In this document: piece by piece, positions 59,601 to 64,000 of the stretch
Layout of the letters: each line of letters starts with the position of its first letter
Position numbering within the stretch: position 1 is the stretch's first letter
Program-made: the position numbers and the translations under genes
Source: Salimicrobium halophilum
GTDB lineage: Bacteria; Bacillota; Bacilli; Bacillales; Halobacillaceae
Direction: 5' to 3'
DNA: 64,000 nucleotides
Assembly: GCF_900100295.1 (NCBI RefSeq)
Contig: NZ_FNEV01000001.1
Span: 62,001-126,000 of the forward strand
Notes under the pieces: generated by a model
Seen by the model: only the letters and a program-made list of their open reading frames with translations
Database searches by the model: none
What the model was told of the DNA's origin: nothing

Positions 59601-59632
59601 ACCTCCTCTCTCTTAGAAAGGGGCGATGAAGG

Positions 59633-60067
59633 ATGCAGGATTTCATCTCAGCGATTTTTTCGAACATTTTCGTTATCGGTGCCGTTCTTTACGGGCTCTT
59701 TGCGCTGTTCCGCAATGCCCAGGAGGGGAGTCGGGCAGAAGAAACACCACCCCCTTCTTCCTCTTCGGAAGAGACACCAAAGATGACGTCCACCCTGGAA
59801 GAACAGTATAACCGAATGAAGAATCATCAGGAGGAAGAAGTTCAGGGGGATACGATTCAAGTCGAAAAGTCTTCATCGAGAGAACATGACGCGATTCTTG
59901 ACCACGGAGAACTCGTGGTCGAAAAGCGGGAAAATGAAACGATGAAAGTCCATCCATTTCTTGAGGAACAATGGACGAAGAAACGTCTCAGAGATGGTGT
60001 GATCATGAGCGAAATTTTAGGCCCGCCACGGGCTAAAAAACCTCACCGGACATTCAGGAGAAGGTAA
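59633..60067 (+). CDS. yqfB: YqfB-like single-pass membrane protein
   Basis: 144 residues: one membrane segment near the N-terminus (about 5-24, IFSNIFVIGAVLYGLFALF), then a hydrophilic, Glu- and Arg-rich tail. Position after floA matches B. subtilis yqfB; function unknown. GAAAGGGG lies upstream. The C-terminal RPHRTFRRR-like basic end (KKPHRTFRRR) is notable. Confidence 0.82.
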   Translation: MQDFISAIFSNIFVIGAVLYGLFALFRNAQEGSRAEETPPPSSSSEETPKMTSTLEEQYNRMKNHQEEEVQGDTIQVEKSSSREHDAILDHGELVVEKRENETMKVHPFLEEQWTKKRLRDGVIMSEILGPPRAKKPHRTFRRR

Positions 60068-60070
60068 GAG

Positions 60071-60106
60071 GAACCCGATTTGTAGTGATACAAATCGGGT
60101 TCTTTT
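60071..60106 (+). terminator. Intrinsic terminator after yqfB
   Basis: GAACCCGATTTG (60071-60082) with CAAATCGGGTTC (60091-60102), perfect 12 bp, then T4. Confidence 0.93.
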
Positions 60107-60138
60107 CGTATACATAGAAGGAAAGGGGTGTCCGCTAT

Positions 60139-60402
60139 ATGTCACGGTTCACCTACTGGATGAAGCACACGTTTCAATTACCTGAAGAAGTCATAGGGAA
60201 TGTGGAGAAAGTGGAGATGACAGGCAGCCGTTCGTTGAAAATAGAGAATTACAGGTCGTTAGAGGGGTATACCACCGATCAAATTACGTTAGGGGTGAAG
60301 AATGGGCACCTGGTCATCAAAGGAAAGGATTTGCAGATTACCATCATGCGTCAATCAGAAATTTCGGTGTCGGGACAAATAATAACTGTCTCGTATGAGT
60401 GA
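60139..60402 (+). CDS. yqfC: YqfC, YabP-family sporulation protein
   Basis: 87 residues of the YabP/YqfC family: LPEEVIGNVEKVEMTGSRSL near residue 14 and ITIMRQSEISVSGQI at the end. Expressed in the mother cell (sigma-E) in B. subtilis and linked to yqfD. GGAAAGGGG precedes the ATG. Twelve or fewer bp from yqfD, so co-transcribed. Confidence 0.92.
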   Translation: MSRFTYWMKHTFQLPEEVIGNVEKVEMTGSRSLKIENYRSLEGYTTDQITLGVKNGHLVIKGKDLQITIMRQSEISVSGQIITVSYE

Positions 60403-60411
60403 GGCGATACC

Positions 60412-61527
60412 ATGTATGTAGTTGTAAAAATTACTGGTGAAGGAAAAGAACGTCTGATCAACAGCGTTCTTTCAGAAGGGCATACCATTCATTCCTTTTA
60501 TGTCGAGGACGGAGAATGGTATGCATCGATGTCTTTGAAGACATTCCGGAAGATGAGGAGCAAACGAAGACGATACAAGTGCAGAATTATCGTAGAACGT
60601 CGGATACGCCCTGCTGGAGAAGAGGTCACGAACAACTATGTCCTGCTTTCCTTCATGACGATGATCGCCGTTCTTTTTCTGCTTTCGAACACGATTTGGG
60701 CGATAGATATCAAAGGATTGTCAGAGGAAGGAGAGTTCAATGTCCGGGAGGATTTGAAGAAAAGCGGATACTACGTGGGAGGAACGACTTTTCTCGATAC
60801 AAGCTTCAGTGAACTTGAAAGTCGGTTGCTGAAAGAAAATCCCGAGCTGATATGGCTGACCATAGCCAAAAAAGGTACAGCCCTATATATCCAGGCCTCA
60901 GAGGCGGACCCTCCCGTCGATACGAGGGATGAGAATCCGGCCGATTTAGTCGCCGGGGAGGAAGGGACGGTGGTACGTATGATTATCCGGGAAGGTCGAC
61001 CAGTTGTAGAAGCGAATCAATTCGTGAAAGAAGGACAGGTTCTCGTAAGCGGAAAAATGAATGAAGATACCTATGTGAAAGCCTCCGGGGAGGTGACGGC
61101 TGAAACCTGGTACTCGGTAGAAATGGGAGAACGACAAGAAGAATGGACACTAGCGGAGAACGATGAAGAAACGGTGAAACATTTCCTTTCCATCGGAAAT
61201 TGGAGAATTCCTATCTGGGGGTTTTTTACGGAGGCAAAAGGTGAATGGGAAGAAAGAGAGCACTCTTTTCGATTATGGGGATATGAATTCCCGGTCACCT
61301 ATAAAAAACGGACCTTTCTACAGACAGACGATAATAGACTGGAGATGAAGGATAAGGCTCTCACAATCGGCAAAAACCATCTTCTTTCGCAACTGGAGAA
61401 GGGAGCCGTCATTAAGGACGAAAAAGTTTTGCACCAGTATACAGACAGTGGTAAAGTAAAATTAATCCTACTATATCAAGTTCATGAAAATATCGCGAAA
61501 ACGAAATACATCAACCAAGGAGATTGA
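60412..61527 (+). CDS. yqfD: YqfD, stage IV sporulation protein
   Basis: 371 residues: N-terminal cytoplasmic domain (residues 1-80), one membrane helix (about 84-102, SFMTMIAVLFLLSNTIWAI), and a large outer domain with LKKSGYYVGGTTFLD-like repeats and FVKEGQVLVSGKM near residue 205. Required for spore coat or cortex steps in B. subtilis. Its stop overlaps the phoH ribosome site, so translation may be coupled. Confidence 0.93.
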   Translation: MYVVVKITGEGKERLINSVLSEGHTIHSFYVEDGEWYASMSLKTFRKMRSKRRRYKCRIIVERRIRPAGEEVTNNYVLLSFMTMIAVLFLLSNTIWAIDIKGLSEEGEFNVREDLKKSGYYVGGTTFLDTSFSELESRLLKENPELIWLTIAKKGTALYIQASEADPPVDTRDENPADLVAGEEGTVVRMIIREGRPVVEANQFVKEGQVLVSGKMNEDTYVKASGEVTAETWYSVEMGERQEEWTLAENDEETVKHFLSIGNWRIPIWGFFTEAKGEWEEREHSFRLWGYEFPVTYKKRTFLQTDDNRLEMKDKALTIGKNHLLSQLEKGAVIKDEKVLHQYTDSGKVKLILLYQVHENIAKTKYINQGD

Positions 61528-61529
61528 GT

Positions 61530-62489
61530 ATGCAGGAAGGTTTACAGACGATAGATGTACATTTAGATAATCCGCAGGAAGCTTTGACTTTGTTCGGGAC
61601 AGAGGATAAAAATCTGAGGCAGATGGAGGAACAGTTGAATGTCACCATCGTCTCACGAGGAGAAAAAGTGAATGTATCGGGCCTCCCGGAACACGTTTCC
61701 ATTGTAGAGGGTGTCATAGCCTCTCTTCTGGCCCTCATTCGACGAGGACTCTCGATAACAGAGAGGGACGTTGTGTATGCCGTAGAGCTTGCCAAGAAAG
61801 GTAAAATCAATCAGTTTGAAGCTCTATACGAAGATGAAATAACGAGGAATGCCAAAGGGAAGCCTATCCGGGTGAAGACGCTTGGTCAGAGAGATTATAT
61901 CAACGCGATCAAAAGGAATGACCTTACATTCGGTATCGGTCCTGCAGGGACAGGGAAGACGTACCTTGCAGTCGTTATGGCGGTCAATGCCCTGAAAAAC
62001 GGAGATGTAAAAAGGATCGTGTTGACCCGTCCGGCTGTCGAAGCGGGAGAAAGTCTCGGGTTTCTACCGGGGGATCTGAAGGAGAAAGTGGATCCTTACT
62101 TACGTCCCCTTTATGATTCACTTCACGACGTGTTCGGTACGGAGCATACAGCCAGACTTATCGAGAGAGGAACCATTGAAATCGCTCCTCTCGCTTACAT
62201 GAGAGGCCGTACGCTCGATGATGCATTCGCATTGCTCGATGAGGCACAGAATACAACGCCGGAGCAGATGAAAATGTTCTTGACGAGACTCGGCTTCGGT
62301 TCCAAGATGATCATCACGGGTGATATCACTCAGGTCGATTTGCCTAAAGGAGTCACCTCCGGACTGAAAGTGGCTGAACAGAAGCTTTCGAATGTGAAAG
62401 GAAGTTCCTTTATCCACTTGGATGAGACAGATGTCGTAAGGCACCCGCTTGTACAGCGAATCATTGATGCCTATGAGCAGAACGAGTAA
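61530..62489 (+). CDS. phoH: PhoH-family ATPase
   Basis: 319 residues: N-terminal KH-like region, then a RecD-like ATPase with Walker A IGPAGTGKTYLAVV near residue 133 and Walker B ALLDEAQNTT near residue 238. PhoH is linked to RNA metabolism and commonly precedes ybeY. The ATG at 61530 with AAGGAGATTGA upstream is preferred to a TTG six bases earlier. Confidence 0.95.
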   Translation: MQEGLQTIDVHLDNPQEALTLFGTEDKNLRQMEEQLNVTIVSRGEKVNVSGLPEHVSIVEGVIASLLALIRRGLSITERDVVYAVELAKKGKINQFEALYEDEITRNAKGKPIRVKTLGQRDYINAIKRNDLTFGIGPAGTGKTYLAVVMAVNALKNGDVKRIVLTRPAVEAGESLGFLPGDLKEKVDPYLRPLYDSLHDVFGTEHTARLIERGTIEIAPLAYMRGRTLDDAFALLDEAQNTTPEQMKMFLTRLGFGSKMIITGDITQVDLPKGVTSGLKVAEQKLSNVKGSSFIHLDETDVVRHPLVQRIIDAYEQNE

Positions 62490-62502
62490 CGGAGGGGTAT
62501 GT

Positions 62503-62973
62503 ATGCTTAAAATTGATTTTCATGATGAGACGAACTCGATTGATGAAGCTTTTGTAGATCTGATACAGCGAGTATTAGCTTTCGCAGCAGAAAAAGAGGG
62601 TGTGATCGGTGATACGGAAATTTCCGTCACGTTTGTGAATAACACGCAGATTCAGGAATTGAACAGAAATTATCGCCAAAAAGATAAACCGACGGACGTG
62701 TTATCGTTTCCTATGGAGGAGCCCGGAGAAGAAGAATTGGATATACATGATGAGGAATTGCCGCGGATGCTCGGGGATATCGTGATATCCGTCGATAAAG
62801 CAGAGGAGCAGGCCGGAGAGTATAACCACTCCCTCGAACGCGAATTTTCGTTCCTGGCTTTGCATAGCCTGTTGCATCTGCTCGGGTACGACCATATGGA
62901 AGAAAAAGAAGAAAAAGAGATGTTCCAAAGGCAAGAGGATATTTTACATGAGTTCGGCCTCGAAAGATCCTAA
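62503..62973 (+). CDS. ybeY: YbeY endoribonuclease
   Basis: 156 residues; single-strand endoribonuclease for 16S rRNA 3'-end maturation and ribosome quality control. The zinc motif is HSLLHLLGYDH near residue 125 (H-x3-H-x5-H; the usual Gly after the first His is Ser). NRNYRQKDKPTDVLSFPM near residue 55 is the other signature. Start at 62503 with CGGAGGGG upstream. Overlaps dgkA by 26 bp. Confidence 0.96.
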   Translation: MLKIDFHDETNSIDEAFVDLIQRVLAFAAEKEGVIGDTEISVTFVNNTQIQELNRNYRQKDKPTDVLSFPMEEPGEEELDIHDEELPRMLGDIVISVDKAEEQAGEYNHSLEREFSFLALHSLLHLLGYDHMEEKEEKEMFQRQEDILHEFGLERS

Positions 62974-63316
62974 AGGAAAGAAGTGGATCGGCTTCCGCTT
63001 CGCTATTTCCGGGTTGATCGAGATGATCCGGAAAGAAAGAAACCTCAAAATTCATCTCGGTGCGTCCGTAATGGTAGTGCTTTCAGGGGTTTATTTTTCT
63101 GTTTCTGCTATGGAATGGGCCATCCTTTTTCTGACGATTGCCCTGGTAACTTCGCTTGAAGTGATGAATTCTGTCGTGGAGCGTGTGATGGATTTTATCC
63201 ACCCTGCCTACCATGACAGGGTGAAAGTCATCAAAGATGCAGCTGCCGGAGCTGTACTGATCGCTGCCATTTTTGCAGTCCTGATCGCTATTGTCATATT
63301 TGTACCAAAATTATAA
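62948..63316 (+). CDS. dgkA: Diacylglycerol/undecaprenol kinase family protein
   Basis: 122 residues with three membrane helices. [14 protein letters not shown] near residue 27, the catalytic-type [15 protein letters not shown] near residue 72 and [14 protein letters not shown] near residue 95 are family motifs. In B. subtilis this protein is an undecaprenol kinase. Start lies inside ybeY. cdd, found next in B. subtilis, is absent here; era follows directly. Confidence 0.94.
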   Translation: MSSASKDPKGKKWIGFRFAISGLIEMIRKERNLKIHLGASVMVVLSGVYFSVSAMEWAILFLTIALVTSLEVMNSVVERVMDFIHPAYHDRVKVIKDAAAGAVLIAAIFAVLIAIVIFVPKL

Positions 63317-63332
63317 CGCTGGAGGAACGTAC

Positions 63333-64000
63333 ATGTCAGAAATTTTCAAGTCCGGGTTCGCGGCTATAGTCGGGCGGCCGAACGTCGGAAAGTCAACATT
63401 CATGAACCGGGTGATCGGAGAGAAGATCGCTATCATGAGTGACAAAGCCCAAACGACGAGAAACAAAATCCAGGGGGTGTACACCGATGAAGAGAGCCAG
63501 ATCGTCTTCATCGACACCCCGGGAATCCATAAGCCGAAGCACAAGCTCGGCAATTACATGGTGCATGCTGCGGAACAATCGTTCAATGAAGTGGATATCG
63601 TTCTGTTCATGATCGATGCAGAGCAAGGATACGGCAGAGGCGATCAATTCATCATCGATCGCCTGAAGCAGACGGATCAGCCGGTTTACCTGATCATCAA
63701 TAAGATCGACCGTGTGCATCCGGATGACCTGATGACGCTTATAGAACAGTACAAGGAATTAATGGAATTCGCTGAGATCATTCCTATTTCCGCCCTCGAA
63801 GGGAATAACGTTACTCACCTTCTAGACGTCATCAAAGGACAACTCGAAGAAGGTCCGCAATACTATCCGGACGACCATATTACGGATCACCCTGAGCGGT
63901 TTGTCATCAGTGAATTCATCCGGGAGAAAGTGCTTCATTTGACTCGCGAAGAGATACCACATTCGATTGCTGTTGTGATCGAAGGTATGGAAGAGCAGGA
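63333..64000 (+). CDS. era: GTPase Era, 5' part (runs off the window)
   Basis: First 222 codons in frame. Binds the 16S rRNA 3' end during 30S assembly. G1 GRPNVGKST at residues 14-22, G2 [10 protein letters not shown]3 DTPGIHK near residue 62, G4 NKIDRV near residue 124, G5 SALEG near residue 153; the KH domain is beyond the window except its start ([18 protein letters not shown]). GGAGGAACG precedes the ATG. Confidence 0.96.
   Translation, partial: MSEIFKSGFAAIVGRPNVGKSTFMNRVIGEKIAIMSDKAQTTRNKIQGVYTDEESQIVFIDTPGIHKPKHKLGNYMVHAAEQSFNEVDIVLFMIDAEQGYGRGDQFIIDRLKQTDQPVYLIINKIDRVHPDDLMTLIEQYKELMEFAEIIPISALEGNNVTHLLDVIKGQLEEGPQYYPDDHITDHPERFVISEFIREKVLHLTREEIPHSIAVVIEGMEEQ

Overview
The window is a stretch of bacterial core chromosome from an endospore-forming member of the Bacillaceae. 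Sporulation genes (sigK, sda, gpr, spoIIP, yqfC, yqfD), a comE competence operon, T-box leaders, CIRCE/HrcA control, 6S RNA and long runs of gene order shared with Bacillus subtilis all point there. Many proteins are rich in Asp and Glu and a complete-looking Mrp-type Na+/H+ antiporter operon (apart from mrpB) is present; this suggests a halotolerant or halophilic genus near Halobacillus, but that is inference. No phage, insertion sequence, CRISPR array, tRNA or rRNA gene was seen.

Layout. 1-8.1 kb: 3' part of recJ, apt, relA, dtd, then hisS-aspS behind a T-box. 8.1-10.9 kb: 6S RNA, two tandem structured repeats of unknown nature, an RsfA-family gene and rarA on the minus strand. 10.9-17.6 kb: YczE-like membrane protein, cymR, cysteine desulfurase, mnmA, a TPR protein, recD2, a 62-residue CxxC protein. 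17.6-26.3 kb: alaS behind its own T-box, ireB, yqgF, yrzB, mltG, trmR, udk, greA, yrrS, mtnN. 26.3-32.5 kb (minus): uninterrupted sigK and mrpA-C-D-E-F-G without mrpB. 32.6-33.1 kb: sda (minus) and yqeG (plus) diverge around a DnaA-box cluster. 33.1-43.2 kb: yqeH, aroE, yqeI, nadD, yqeK, rsfS, yqeM, comEA-EB-EC, yqzM (minus), holA. 43.2-49 kb: rpsT (minus), gpr, spoIIP, lepA, hemW. 49-56.4 kb: hrcA-grpE-dnaK-dnaJ, prmA, rsmE, deoC. 56.4-64 kb: rpsU, yqeY, a sigma-W-type promoter and nfeD-floA-yqfB, yqfC-yqfD-phoH-ybeY-dgkA and the 5' part of era.

How the genes work together. Much of the window serves translation: synthetases under T-box control, tRNA modification (cysteine desulfurase with MnmA; TrmR), ribosome assembly and silencing (YqeH, YqeI, RsfS, YbeY, Era, PrmA, RsmE), plus stringent response and purine salvage (RelA, Apt). 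A second theme is replication, repair and uptake of DNA (RecJ, RarA, RecD2, YqgF, HolA, ComE, Sda with DnaA boxes). A third is sporulation and envelope. The region is conserved housekeeping DNA; the parts worth a second look are the tandem structured repeats at 8.69-8.94 kb, the missing mrpB, the Asp-type T-box in front of hisS, a short GPR propeptide, and several local gene losses relative to B. subtilis.
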